DNA of 64,000 nt from Variovorax sp. 770b2 (lineage in GTDB: Bacteria; Pseudomonadota; Gammaproteobacteria; Burkholderiales; Burkholderiaceae_C), in assembly GCF_900115685.1 (NCBI RefSeq), contig NZ_FOXJ01000001.1, positions 1,831,796 through 1,895,795 on the forward strand. The letters run 5' to 3'. A program made the translations under genes and the position numbers. The notes below the pieces were generated by a model that worked only from the letters and a program-made list of their open reading frames with translations, was not told where the DNA came from and searched no databases. This document shows, piece by piece, positions 32,021-40,637 of this stretch; position 1 is the first letter of the stretch, and every line of letters starts with the position of its first letter.

Positions 32021-34431
32021 CAGGTGCGCCGTGCGGGCGAAGCGGGCGTGGGCGCCACGTGCCGGGCGAAGGCCGCCGACAGCAGCAGTGCCAGCAACGC
32101 GCCCGGCGCGACCACGCGACCGATCGACGACAACGCCGGGATGTCCGATATCGCAATCAAGCCGAACGACACCACCGTCGTCAAGTTGGCCAGCATCAAC
32201 GAAGCCAGCGTGTCTTCGTCCGCCCGCCCTGTCGTACGCAGCTGGTCGAAGAACAGCGCGTAGTTCGAGCCCACCGCCACGATCAGCAGCAGCCCCACCA
32301 GGTGCAGGATGCCGAGCGCGGCCTGCGCAAGCGCCATGCCGCCCAGCGTGAGCATCACCGCGAACACCAGCGGCTGGCATACGGCCAGCAGCCGGCGCCA
32401 CGAGCGCAGGTAGATGCCCAGCAGCACCACCACCGCCAGCGCGCCGAGCAGCACCTGCACGAAGGCCTCGTGCAGATAGCGCTGGTACAGGCTCGCGAGT
32501 TCGCGGCCGACGTCGACCACCTGGACGTCGGTCGTGCCCGCCAGCGCGGCTTCGAGCCGGCCCTGGTCGAATTTCGGGCCGGGATGCAGCACGAGCAGCG
32601 TCGCCCATCCGCCGCCCGGGCGCTGGTACATCAGCGTGTTCAGCACGGAGCCGAGCGGTCCGCCGGCCAGGTCGGCGCGCTGCACGGGCGCGAGCTTGCG
32701 CGCCGCCTCGACATCGGCCAGGAAAGGCCCGAGCCGCGAGGCCGGCAGCGGCAGGCCCTTCGTGGCCTCGGCCAGGCTGGCCTGCAGCGTGGCCGCATCC
32801 GGCAGGCTCGCGATGCGCGCGCTCTGCGCGGCCGCGCTGGGCAGCACGCGCGTGACGGCCTCGTAGCCGCCGAGCTCGGCCGTGTCGACCAGCGCGTCGA
32901 GCTTTGCTGCCGCCGCTTCGGTGTTGCGCAGCGCCGCCTGCTCGTCGTCGCCGTAGGCCACCACCAGCACGCCGCCGTCGCTCGCGCCGATGTCGTTGCG
33001 CAGCATCTCGTCCAGTTGCTGGGCCGACTTGGGCACCGGGCTCATCGCGCCCAGGTCGGCGCGCCACAGGTGACCGCCCTGCCACAGCACCAGCCCCAGC
33101 GCGGCCACGCCGAGCGCGGCCAGCGGCCAGCGCAGGCGCGGCAGGCCGCGCACCAGCATGCCGGCGACCTGCGCCATGTACCTGCGCATGCCCATGCCGG
33201 TCGCGCCGTCGGGCGCGAGCATCGGCAGCACGTAGCGAGTGGCCAGCGCGGCGGCGATCAGGCCGGCAATGGAGAACACGCCCAGTTGCGCGAGCCCCGG
33301 AAAGCCCGAGAACACCAGCGCCGCGAAGCCGCACACCGAGGTGAGCAGCCCGAGCCGCACGGTGGGCCAGTTCAGGTCGCGCCAGCGCTGCCAGCCGGTG
33401 CCGGCCACGGATGCGCCCCGCGCCTGGATCAGGTAGTAGATGGCGTAGTCCACCGTCTCGCCGATCAGCGTGCTGCCGAATCCCAGCGTGAGGCCGTGCA
33501 CGGAGCCGAACACCAGGCTCACGCTCGCGGTGCCGATCACCACGCCCGTCGCCACCGGCAAGAAGGCGATGAGCAGCGCGCGCGGCGAGGCAAAGGCCAA
33601 CAGCAGCAGCGCGCCCATCACGATGCCGCCGACGATCGCCAGGTGGATGGCTTCGGTCTTGATCTTGTCGCGGCTCATCACCGAGAACACCGGCGGGCCG
33701 CTCAACAGCAGCTTGGGCTTCGCCTCACCCATGTCACGCGTGGCGGCGTCGAACGCGGCGTGCACCTTCGCGATGGCCACGGCCTGCGCGTCCAGGTCGC
33801 TGCCGGCGGCGCGCGTGGTGGCGATCATCAGCGCGCGCGGCGCGGTGCGCGACATCCACACGCCGTCTTCGCTGCGCGGCGCGCTCGCGGGCACCAGTTC
33901 CATGGCGATGCGCTGCGTCTCGCCGGTCGGGTCGCGGTCCAGGAACGGCTTGATCACGTTGCCGGCCGGCGTGCCGAGCATCGACAGCGTCTCGTTGATT
34001 GCGTCGCGCAGGCCCCCGGCGGTGAACTGCCCGGGCGTGACGCCGGGCGACAGCTGGTAGCGGTGCTGGAACACCCAGGTGCCGGCTTCGCTCCAGTCGC
34101 CGACGTCGCCGTTCTGGATCAGGTCGAAGAGCCGGCTCTCGCGCATGGTCTTGCCCACCGCGCGCGACACCGTGGCGCGCTGCTCGGCGCTGCCGCCTTC
34201 GAAGCCCAGCATCAGGGTGCGCGAGGCGACGCCGCTTTGCAGCTGCTCGATCAGCACGCGCTGGCGCAGGTCGGGGCTCTTGGGCAGGAACGCCGAGAGA
34301 TCGGCGCCGATCTGCGTGCGCGCGATGACCACCGCGCCGCACACCAGCACCAGCAGCCATGCCAGCAGCACGACCGCCCTGCGCCGCCAGCTCGGCGGGC
34401 CGCCCGCCTCTGGCGCCGTCACGGCAGTCAC
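32020..34431 (-). CDS. MMPL-family lipid exporter
   Basis: This 803-residue inner-membrane RND/MMPL transporter has an N-terminal span (VVLLAWLLVLVCGAVVIA), a large periplasmic loop (about 40-260), a helix group with the SSD-like GFGSTLIGETVDYAIYYLI, a second periplasmic loop (about 430-610) and a last helix group with LLIVAVGSNYALFFDQL. Acidic residues in the GETVDY and GSNYALFFD segments would carry protons. In aryl-polyene clusters an MMPL protein moves the lipid to the outer membrane with LolA-like carriers; that role is inferred here. The start is a GTG overlapping the LolA-like stop. Confidence 0.9.
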   Translation of the reverse strand: MTAVTAPEAGGPPSWRRRAVVLLAWLLVLVCGAVVIARTQIGADLSAFLPKSPDLRQRVLIEQLQSGVASRTLMLGFEGGSAEQRATVSRAVGKTMRESRLFDLIQNGDVGDWSEAGTWVFQHRYQLSPGVTPGQFTAGGLRDAINETLSMLGTPAGNVIKPFLDRDPTGETQRIAMELVPASAPRSEDGVWMSRTAPRALMIATTRAAGSDLDAQAVAIAKVHAAFDAATRDMGEAKPKLLLSGPPVFSVMSRDKIKTEAIHLAIVGGIVMGALLLLAFASPRALLIAFLPVATGVVIGTASVSLVFGSVHGLTLGFGSTLIGETVDYAIYYLIQARGASVAGTGWQRWRDLNWPTVRLGLLTSVCGFAALVFSGFPGLAQLGVFSIAGLIAAALATRYVLPMLAPDGATGMGMRRYMAQVAGMLVRGLPRLRWPLAALGVAALGLVLWQGGHLWRADLGAMSPVPKSAQQLDEMLRNDIGASDGGVLVVAYGDDEQAALRNTEAAAAKLDALVDTAELGGYEAVTRVLPSAAAQSARIASLPDAATLQASLAEATKGLPLPASRLGPFLADVEAARKLAPVQRADLAGGPLGSVLNTLMYQRPGGGWATLLVLHPGPKFDQGRLEAALAGTTDVQVVDVGRELASLYQRYLHEAFVQVLLGALAVVVLLGIYLRSWRRLLAVCQPLVFAVMLTLGGMALAQAALGILHLVGLLLIVAVGSNYALFFDQLRTTGRADEDTLASLMLANLTTVVSFGLIAISDIPALSSIGRVVAPGALLALLLSAAFARHVAPTPASPARRT

Positions 34432-35054
34432 GGGGTGGTGCGTCCGGCCGCGCCGGACGGAGCAGCGGCGGCGGGCGCGGGCGCCGGCGCGTTCGGCGAG
34501 ATGTTCATGACCGACCGGTCACCGCCGACGAACTCCATCTCCAGCCCCAGCACGTCGCTCGCGCGGCCGCTGATGCGGATGCTGCGCACCTGCGCGGCCA
34601 GCCGGCTGTCCATGGGTGCGAGGTCGAGCGTCCATTGGCCCGGCGCGCCCGTCACCGTGCTCTTGAAGTAGCGCTGCAGCGTCGCGCCGTCGCCGCTCAG
34701 CGTGCCGCGCATGGCTTCCACCAGGCCGAGCAGCTCGGGCATGCTGTCCAGCGCCAGCGTGCGGTTGCGGCCGCCGCGCGAGAGCGTGAGCGTGTTGCCG
34801 TCGACGGCCATGGTCTCGATGCGCGGCGACAGCGTGCGGCGCACGAGCTTGTCGGGGGCATCGAAGCTCAGCGTGCCGCTCGCATCGAGCGGGCCTTCCA
34901 GGCCATGCACGAAGCGCTGTTCGGTGAAGCGGGCCTCGCCGCTCTTCTGTTTGGCCAGGAGGCCCATCAGCTCGGGCAGGTCGAACGCCCACGCCGGCGC
35001 GGCGCAGAAAGCCACCGCGAGTACGAACACCTTGCAAAGCCGGTCAAGCCGCAT
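34428..35054 (-). CDS. LolA-like outer-membrane lipid carrier
   Basis: This 208-residue periplasmic protein has a signal peptide (MRLDRLCKVFVLAVAFCAAPAWA) followed by a LolA-type fold: FDLPELMGLLAKQKSGEARFTEQRFVHG at the start, TLSFDAPDKLVRRTLSPRIETMAVDG, and a long beta-rich middle. The C-terminus is a Pro/Ala-rich tail (APAPAPAAAAPSGAAG). The family has such carriers beside MMPL transporters in aryl-polyene loci. The start chosen gives a clean signal peptide; a longer reading adds out-of-character residues. Its first 11 bp overlap the acyltransferase 3' end. Confidence 0.82.
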   Translation of the reverse strand: MRLDRLCKVFVLAVAFCAAPAWAFDLPELMGLLAKQKSGEARFTEQRFVHGLEGPLDASGTLSFDAPDKLVRRTLSPRIETMAVDGNTLTLSRGGRNRTLALDSMPELLGLVEAMRGTLSGDGATLQRYFKSTVTGAPGQWTLDLAPMDSRLAAQVRSIRISGRASDVLGLEMEFVGGDRSVMNISPNAPAPAPAAAAPSGAAGRTTP

Positions 35055-36039
35055 CTTCGAGCCAGAAATCATGAAAGTTGAACCAGTTGTACGGATAAGC
35101 GCGGCACAGCGCCTCCAGGCGTGCGACGTAGGCCTCGACGGCGGCACGGATGCGCCGCTCGCGGTCCGCGGCGTCGGCGGCCGGCTCTGCGAAGTCGGCC
35201 AGCGGATCGAACCGGACATCGTAGCGGGCACCGCCGCCATAGAGGCCGGCCATGAAGAACACCTTGCGGCGCAGCAGCGCCGCGAGCCGGAACGGCCCGT
35301 CGTTGAAGGTGGCGGGCTGCCCGAGGAACGGCAGCACGATGTTGTTGCCGCGGTGGTGCGAGGGCTGCTCTTCGCTGCCCGGCAGCGTGCGGTCGGCCAG
35401 CATGCCGCCCAGGCCCCCGCCGTCGAGCCAGTCGCGCAGCGCGAGCATCGAATGCGGCCGGCCGAGCGAGATCACGTGGGGCCGCATCTGGGGCACCGCG
35501 ATGTTGTTGAGGATGGCGGTGATGCGCTGCGCGTTGTCCGGGTACATCAGCATCGCCAGACGCAGGTCGTGCTGTTGGGTCTGGTGCTTGCAGGCCCCCA
35601 TGACCTCGAAGCTGCCCACGTGCGCGCCGAGCAGGAAAGCCCCCCGCCCTTCGGCCGCCTCGGTTTCCAGCGGAACGTTGCCTTCGATCGTCAGCTTGAA
35701 GAGATCCATGCGCCCGCGCAGGAAGTACACGCGGTCCAGGACCGTCGACGAAAACGCGTGCAGCAGCCGGTAGCCGTCGACCCAGCCGGCGTGCGGGCCG
35801 ATGGCCCGGAACAGGTAGCGCTTGATCTGCCGGCGCGGCACGGGCGCGAACAGCAGGAAGTACAGGCTGATCGGCGGCAGCAGCAGGCGTGTGACATGGC
35901 GCCCGCACACCAGGGCCATGAAGCAGATGAAGCGCAGCGCCAGCATGTTGCTGCGCTCGGGCGCCTGGGTCCAGCCGCTCTTCTGCGCGGTCTGGGCGGC
36001 CTCGTTGACGGCGCGCGTTTCAGCGTCGGTGTGCTTCAT
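35044..36039 (-). CDS. LPLAT-family acyltransferase (LpxL/HtrB-like)
   Basis: This 331-residue membrane-associated acyltransferase has two N-terminal hydrophobic segments (LALRFICFMALVCG and LLLPPISLYFLLFAP), then the LPLAT core with the HX4E motif in GAHVGSFEVMG near residue 140, a basic NNIVLPFLGQPATF strand and a conserved RLAALLRRKVFF. It would transfer a fatty or aryl-polyenoic acyl chain to a lipid. Standard LpxL genes are not linked to acyl-ligase and MMPL genes, so this is read as the biosynthetic-cluster version. The ATG overlaps the ligase-dehydratase stop by 4 bp. Confidence 0.85.
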   Translation of the reverse strand: MKHTDAETRAVNEAAQTAQKSGWTQAPERSNMLALRFICFMALVCGRHVTRLLLPPISLYFLLFAPVPRRQIKRYLFRAIGPHAGWVDGYRLLHAFSSTVLDRVYFLRGRMDLFKLTIEGNVPLETEAAEGRGAFLLGAHVGSFEVMGACKHQTQQHDLRLAMLMYPDNAQRITAILNNIAVPQMRPHVISLGRPHSMLALRDWLDGGGLGGMLADRTLPGSEEQPSHHRGNNIVLPFLGQPATFNDGPFRLAALLRRKVFFMAGLYGGGARYDVRFDPLADFAEPAADAADRERRIRAAVEAYVARLEALCRAYPYNWFNFHDFWLEDAA

Positions 36040-37748
36040 GACGCGGACTCTTGCACGGCCGTCCAGCGGCCGCTGACAGCCACCACGCCGTCGCAGCGCA
36101 CGTCGAAGCGCACGCCGCGGCCGGCACCGGCTTCCGGATGCAGTTCGATGCAGAGCGTGCTCCCGGGCCGCACGGGCGCAAGGAACTTGGCCGCCGCGAG
36201 CGTCGGCGTCGTCCCCAGGCGCGCGACCAGCGCCGGCACACGCTGGATGGCCTCCATGACCTCGGCCAGCACCAGCGCGCCCGGCAGCAGCGGCTGGCCG
36301 GGGAAATGGCCGGCGAAAGAAGGATGGTCGACGGGCACCGTGTGGCCGATCTTCACCGGCGTGTCGTCTTCCGCGAGTTGCGCCAGCGCGAATTCGCGCA
36401 GCGCCCGCACGGTGAGCTTGCCGGTGCCTTCGCGCGGAAAAGACTTCACCTGCACTACCCGGCGCGGCACGAACACCGGCTCCAGGCGTTGGCGCAGCGC
36501 CGCGACGATCGCGCCCGCCGCCAGCGTGGGCGCGACCACGAAGGCCACCGGCCGCACCACGCCGTCGGCCACTTCGTCGGGCAGCCAGAAGGCGCCGTCG
36601 TCGACGCCGGGAATGCTGTTCAGGTGGTAGTTCAGGTGGGCCAGCGAACTGCGCCGGCCGGCCACGTGGATCAGGTCGTTCGCGCGGCCGAACAGGCGAA
36701 AGCGCCGGTCGTCCAGCAGCTCGAGCACGTCGGCCATCGGCGTCGGTTCGGGCAGGAAGTCGCCCTCGAAGATGAAGCGCTCGGGCCCATCGGCCTCGCC
36801 CGGCTCCGCGTGCACGCGGATCTGGCCGAAGTTTTCCCAGATTTCGCTGTCGGTCGTGCGGCGCGTGGCGACCTGGCCCGACTCGGTGCTGCCGTAGATT
36901 TCGAGCAGCACCGCGCCCATGGCCTCTTCGGCCTGCAGCGCAAGTTGCGGCGACAGCGGCGCTGTGGCCGAGAGGATCAGGTCCACGGGCGGCAGCGCGA
37001 TGCCCGAGAGCAGCAGCGTCTTCAGATGGAACGGCGTGGTCACCAGCGCGCGCGGGCGCGGCACCGAGGCCAGCGTCTGCGCCACGTCGGCCGGAAAGAA
37101 CGGCCGCCCGCTTTCGAAAGCGGCGCCGCCCAGCATCGCCAGCAGCACCGACGATTCGAGCCCGTAGCTGTGCTGCACCGGCACGGTCGCAACCAGCGTC
37201 AGGCCTTCGAGCGTGGGGCGCTCCAGCACGCGGCAGAGTCGCTCGACGGCGACGGCCACGTCGCCCACCAGCGTGCGCCAGGTCTTGGCATGCGGCTGCG
37301 GCGCGCCGGTGGAGCCCGAGGTGAGCAGGCTGGCTGCGTGCATCGCGCCGTCGAACGCGGGCACGGTCGCGCTCGCATCGCCTTCGAGGCTGGAGCGGTC
37401 TTCGATCAGCACGCGCTGCATGCCGGGCGTCTGCAGCTTCGTGTCGTCGGTGAGCGCGAACAGGCCGGTGCCATGGCTTTCGACCAGCCGCGCCAGCGTG
37501 TCGGCTCGCGCATCGGGCGGCAGGAGGCTTGCATGGCCGCGCACCAGCGCGGCGCCCAGGCTCACGGCGAAGGCGTAGCGGTCGATGCACAGGTTGACCG
37601 CGGGACCTTCGGCCGGCAGCACCGGCGCGAAGCGGGCCACGTCGGCCAGGAACTGGCGGGTGCTCACGGGCACGCCGGCGCGCCAGGCCAGGGGAGCGTC
37701 GGGGTCGCGGTCCGCGAGCAGGGGCAGGAAGTGGGTGTCTGTCGTCAC
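36036..37748 (-). CDS. AMP-dependent acyl ligase fused to a hotdog dehydratase
   Basis: This 570-residue fusion has two parts. Residues 1-450 are an ANL-family ligase: LLTSGSTGAPQPHAKTW (P-loop) near 135, LEIYGSTESGQ (A5), ANDLIHVAGRRSSL, and the C-terminal catalytic Lys in REGTGKLTVRAL. Residues 460-570 are a FabZ/ApeI-like hotdog dehydratase: VDHPSFAGHFPGQPLLPGAL with the catalytic His in AGHFPG near 480. In canonical aryl-polyene clusters the ligase and the dehydratase are separate genes; here one chain loads the acid and also dehydrates a hydroxyacyl-ACP. The start is a GTG at 37748, with 16 bp to the upstream membrane-protein gene. Confidence 0.88.
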   Translation of the reverse strand: MTTDTHFLPLLADRDPDAPLAWRAGVPVSTRQFLADVARFAPVLPAEGPAVNLCIDRYAFAVSLGAALVRGHASLLPPDARADTLARLVESHGTGLFALTDDTKLQTPGMQRVLIEDRSSLEGDASATVPAFDGAMHAASLLTSGSTGAPQPHAKTWRTLVGDVAVAVERLCRVLERPTLEGLTLVATVPVQHSYGLESSVLLAMLGGAAFESGRPFFPADVAQTLASVPRPRALVTTPFHLKTLLLSGIALPPVDLILSATAPLSPQLALQAEEAMGAVLLEIYGSTESGQVATRRTTDSEIWENFGQIRVHAEPGEADGPERFIFEGDFLPEPTPMADVLELLDDRRFRLFGRANDLIHVAGRRSSLAHLNYHLNSIPGVDDGAFWLPDEVADGVVRPVAFVVAPTLAAGAIVAALRQRLEPVFVPRRVVQVKSFPREGTGKLTVRALREFALAQLAEDDTPVKIGHTVPVDHPSFAGHFPGQPLLPGALVLAEVMEAIQRVPALVARLGTTPTLAAAKFLAPVRPGSTLCIELHPEAGAGRGVRFDVRCDGVVAVSGRWTAVQESAS

Positions 37749-37764
37749 GCGGGCTGCGCCTGTG

Positions 37765-38409
37765 TCACCGGGGGCCGGCGCCGTTGTCGACCGACGAGGT
37801 GCCGTAGAAGGCGCGCACCGCATCGACCAGGCGCGTGCGCTCGAATTCGGGGTGCAGCCTGTAGCGCACCAGGTGCTCGCCCACGAAAAGCAGGGCCACC
37901 GACACCGGCGACAGCACATTGGCCAGCAGCGACCAGGCCGAGAACGGCATCGTCAGGTAGACCACGATCGACGACACGACCACCACCGCGAAATACACGG
38001 TCCAGACCTGCGTGAGGTGGGTCGTATAGGACAGCATGTGCCCCTTGAGCGGGTGCACGCGCTGCGCGAACTGCGTGATCAGCGGCAGCCCGCGGCCGCG
38101 CAGCGTGGAGGCGAACCAGCCGCACAGCGCGCCGTTGATGCCCACGTGCTGCAGCACATAGAGGCGGTTCGGATCGCCCGCCTCACCCAGGAAGACGAGC
38201 GCGAAGCCGCCGATGCCCAGCGCCGCCGCGGCGGCAAAGCCCCAGCGGCCGAACCAGCTTGCGGCAAAGCCCATGGCCGCAAGCCAGAGCGGGCCGAGCA
38301 ACACCACCACCGCCCACGGCTCGGTGGCGTGGAACAGGGTCATCCAGTGAGAGAGGCCGGCATAGGCCACTCCCACCAGCAGCAGGAGCGCCAGTCGCCA
38401 TCGTGACAT
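37765..38409 (-). CDS. Integral membrane protein (COG4648-like)
   Basis: This 214-residue protein has 5-6 hydrophobic segments: LALLLLVGVAYAGLSHW, WAVVVLLGPLWLAAMGFAA, FAAAAALGIGGFALVFLG, a weaker HVGINGALCGWFASTL, WTVYFAVVVVSSIVVYL and SLLANVLSPVSVALLFVGEHL. Proteins of this kind (COG4648) are regular members of aryl-polyene loci beside the ACP and ligase genes; their function is unknown. The spacing to the neighbours (2 bp to the ACP, 16 bp to the ligase) shows one operon. The C-terminus VRAFYGTSSVDNGAGPR is cytoplasmic and charged. Confidence 0.8.
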   Translation of the reverse strand: MSRWRLALLLLVGVAYAGLSHWMTLFHATEPWAVVVLLGPLWLAAMGFAASWFGRWGFAAAAALGIGGFALVFLGEAGDPNRLYVLQHVGINGALCGWFASTLRGRGLPLITQFAQRVHPLKGHMLSYTTHLTQVWTVYFAVVVVSSIVVYLTMPFSAWSLLANVLSPVSVALLFVGEHLVRYRLHPEFERTRLVDAVRAFYGTSSVDNGAGPR

Positions 38410-38411
38410 CG

Positions 38412-38723
38412 TCAGGAAGCGCTGCGATGCTGGGCGACGTGGGTCGCGAGCGTGCGCAGCGACTGGAAGATTTGCTGGTTGCGCTCGTCGTCCGAGCGCA
38501 GCTGGAAGCCGTAGCGCCGCGAGACTTCGAGCGCGACTTCGAGGATGTCGATGGAGTCAAGCCCCAAACCTTCGCCGTACAGCGGATCGGTGGGGACGAT
38601 GTCCTCGGGTGCAACCTCGAGGTTGAGGGCGTTCACGAGCAGTACGGCGAGTTCTTTTTCGATCGGCGACTGTTCTGACGCATCGCCAGTGGCGGGAATG
38701 GGGGGCTGAGCAGTCGATGACAA
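38412..38723 (-). CDS. Acyl carrier protein of the aryl-polyene-like operon
   Basis: This 103-residue acyl carrier protein is acidic and helical, with the phosphopantetheine serine in GLGLDSIDILEVALEVSRRY at about residue 57. An N-terminal extension of about 20 residues is Ser/Pro/Ala-rich. The start is a TTG, supported by an exact AGGAGG 5 nt upstream. It is the first gene of the ten-gene operon. A perfect TATAAT lies 46 bp upstream. Aryl-polyene clusters usually have two ACPs; only one is present here. Confidence 0.9.
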   Translation of the reverse strand: MSSTAQPPIPATGDASEQSPIEKELAVLLVNALNLEVAPEDIVPTDPLYGEGLGLDSIDILEVALEVSRRYGFQLRSDDERNQQIFQSLRTLATHVAQHRSAS

Positions 38724-38768
38724 AAAAACCTCCTGAAAACTTTTTCCTGAACCTTCGTGCGGCCGTGG

Positions 38769-38798
38769 ATTATAGGAGTGCTGCTTGGGGCCTGTTCA
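38769..38798 (-). promoter_or_regulatory. Candidate promoter of the 29-38 kb operon
   Basis: On the minus strand, TATAAT (38774 to 38769, a perfect -10) has TGAACA (38798 to 38793) as a 4-of-6 match to a -35 at 18-bp spacing. The start would be near 38762, about 39 nt before the ACP TTG. The -35 lies inside the left arm of the large inverted-repeat element, so the element may shape this promoter. Confidence 0.5.
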
Positions 38799-39052
38799 CC
38801 CTGTGCAAGGGGGTCGCGTTGCTTCGCAAAGGGGCTGGCTGCAAGGCGCCCGCGCACAGCAAGGCTGGTGCCTTGCAAGCGTGGGCAACGCCGCAGACGG
38901 CCCCTTTGCGAAGCAACCCGGAGGGAAGCTCGCCACAGCCCGCCCCTGGGCGTTGCGTTCCTTGTGCGTGCGGACGCACGCACGGCGTCACGCGCCTTGA
39001 TGGGCGGGCTGTGGCGAGCAACGCGACCCCCTTGCACAGGGTGGACAGGCCC
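38788..39052. repeat. Nested inverted-repeat element, 265 bp
   Basis: This fills most of the only gene-free stretch over 300 bp in the window (38724-39087). The outer arms 38788-38823 and 39017-39052 match at 35 of 36 positions as inverted repeats. Inside are two more perfect 18-bp inverted pairs: 38818-38835 with 38900-38917, and 38928-38945 with 39002-39019. Smaller hairpins lie within each, for example GTGCGTGC-GGAC-GCACGCAC at 38964-38983 and a GCAAGGC/GCCTTGC pair at 38841-38878. The outer and inner arms share bases, so the pairings compete. It carries no convincing gene. It could be a MITE-like element or a structured regulatory repeat. Confidence 0.75.
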
Positions 39053-39087
39053 TAGACTACCCGCTTCGATACGACCCGGAGCCCTCC

Positions 39088-40602
39088 ATGGCAGACCCCC
39101 TTCTGATCGCCCGCCACGACAGCATCGAGTGCGCCCTCCTCCCCAGCCTCGCCAACCGCCATGGCCTGATCACCGGGGCCACCGGCACGGGCAAGACGGT
39201 CACCCTGCAGACCATCGCCGAGAAGCTCTCCAGCATCGGCGTGCCGGTGTTCATGGCCGACGTGAAGGGCGACCTCACCGGCATCAGCCAGAAAGGCGCC
39301 GTCGGCGACAAGCTGGCCGCCACGCTGAAAGAACGCGGCATCGACGTGCCCGAGCCCTCCGCCTGCCCCGTGACGCTGTGGGACGTGTTCGGCGAACAGG
39401 GCCACCCGGTGCGGGCCACCGTCTCCGACATGGGCCCGCTGCTCCTGGGCCGCATGCTCGACGTGAACGAAACCCAGGCGGGCGTGCTGAACCTGGTGTT
39501 CAAGATCGCCGACGACAACGGCATGCTGCTGCTCGACCTGAAGGACCTGCGCGCCATGCTGCAGTACGTGGGCGAAAACGCGAGCCAGTTCACCACGCAG
39601 TACGGCAACATCAGCGCCGCCAGCGTGGGCGCCATCCAGCGCGGCCTGCTGCAGATCGAGACCCAGGGCGGCGACAAGTTCTTCGGCGAACCGATGCTCA
39701 ACATCGCCGACTTCATGCAGACGGTGGGCGGCAAGGGCGTGGTCAACGTGCTGGCGGCCGACAAGCTGATGAACTCGCCGCGCCTGTACGCGACCTTTCT
39801 CTTGTGGATGCTGTCGGAGCTGTTCGAGCAATTGCCCGAAATCGGCGACCCCGACCAGCCCAAGCTGGCCTTCTTCTTCGACGAGGCCCACCTGCTGTTC
39901 AACGAGGCGCCCAAGGCGCTGGTGGAGCGCATCGAACTGGTGGTGCGGCTCGTGCGCTCCAAGGGCGTGGGCGTGTATTTCGTCACCCAGAACCCGCTGG
40001 ACATTCCCGACACGGTGCTGGCGCAGCTCGGCAACCGCGTGCAGCACGCGCTGCGCGCCTTCACCCCGCGCGACCAGAAGGCCGTGAAGGCGGCAGCCAC
40101 CACCATGCGCCAGAAGCCCGGCCTGGACATCGAGACGGCCATCACCGAGCTCGCGGTCGGCGAGGCGCTGGTGAGCTTCCTCGACGAGAAGGGCCGCCCG
40201 AGCGTGACCGAGCGCGTGTTCGTGCTGCCGCCGGGCAGCCAGCTCGGCCCGATCACGCCCGACCAGCGCAAGGCATTGATCGCCAACTCGCTCGTCGCCG
40301 GCGTGTACGAGAAGACGGTGGACCGCGAATCGGCCTACGAAAAGCTCAAGGGCCGCGCCGAGTCCGCGCCTGACGCGTCTGCGGCCAAGGCGCAGGTGGG
40401 CAAGGCGGCCGAAGAGTCCGGCTCCGGCATGGGCGGCATGCTCAACGACATGATCTTCGGCAGCACGGGCCCGCGCGGCGGCAAGCGCGACGGCCTGGTG
40501 CAGACCATGGCCAAGTCGGCGGTGCGCACCATGGGCACCTCGGTGGGCAAGGAGATCTTGCGCGGCGTGCTCGGCGGGATCTTCGGTTCCAAGAAGCGCT
40601 GA
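39088..40602 (+). CDS. HerA-like ATPase (DUF853)
   Basis: This 504-residue cytoplasmic P-loop ATPase of the HerA/FtsK superfamily has Walker [16 protein letters not shown] near residue 27, the [13 protein letters not shown] segment typical of DUF853 proteins, Walker [13 protein letters not shown] near residue 255, and [23 protein letters not shown] after it. The C-terminus is a Gly/Lys-rich tail that ends GGIFGSKKR. The family is linked to DNA-end processing or translocation, but the role of the stand-alone DUF853 form is not settled. A TAGACT 30 bp upstream, just outside the inverted-repeat arm, may be the -10. Confidence 0.88.
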   Translation: MADPLLIARHDSIECALLPSLANRHGLITGATGTGKTVTLQTIAEKLSSIGVPVFMADVKGDLTGISQKGAVGDKLAATLKERGIDVPEPSACPVTLWDVFGEQGHPVRATVSDMGPLLLGRMLDVNETQAGVLNLVFKIADDNGMLLLDLKDLRAMLQYVGENASQFTTQYGNISAASVGAIQRGLLQIETQGGDKFFGEPMLNIADFMQTVGGKGVVNVLAADKLMNSPRLYATFLLWMLSELFEQLPEIGDPDQPKLAFFFDEAHLLFNEAPKALVERIELVVRLVRSKGVGVYFVTQNPLDIPDTVLAQLGNRVQHALRAFTPRDQKAVKAAATTMRQKPGLDIETAITELAVGEALVSFLDEKGRPSVTERVFVLPPGSQLGPITPDQRKALIANSLVAGVYEKTVDRESAYEKLKGRAESAPDASAAKAQVGKAAEESGSGMGGMLNDMIFGSTGPRGGKRDGLVQTMAKSAVRTMGTSVGKEILRGVLGGIFGSKKR

Positions 40603-40637
40603 GGCCGACGGCAACCACCCGCACCACGGAAACCTGC

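Noticed and set aside
34428..35240. A longer reading of the LolA-like gene starting at 35240
   Set aside because: The extra residues are an out-of-frame shadow of the acyltransferase; the shorter start gives a proper signal peptide.
29225..38723. A degraded ketosynthase hidden between genes
   Set aside because: The genes overlap or are at most 16 bp apart, so there is no room for a remnant.
38757..39055. Open frames inside the inverted-repeat element
   Set aside because: They have no start support and no domain, and arise from the GC-rich repeat arms.
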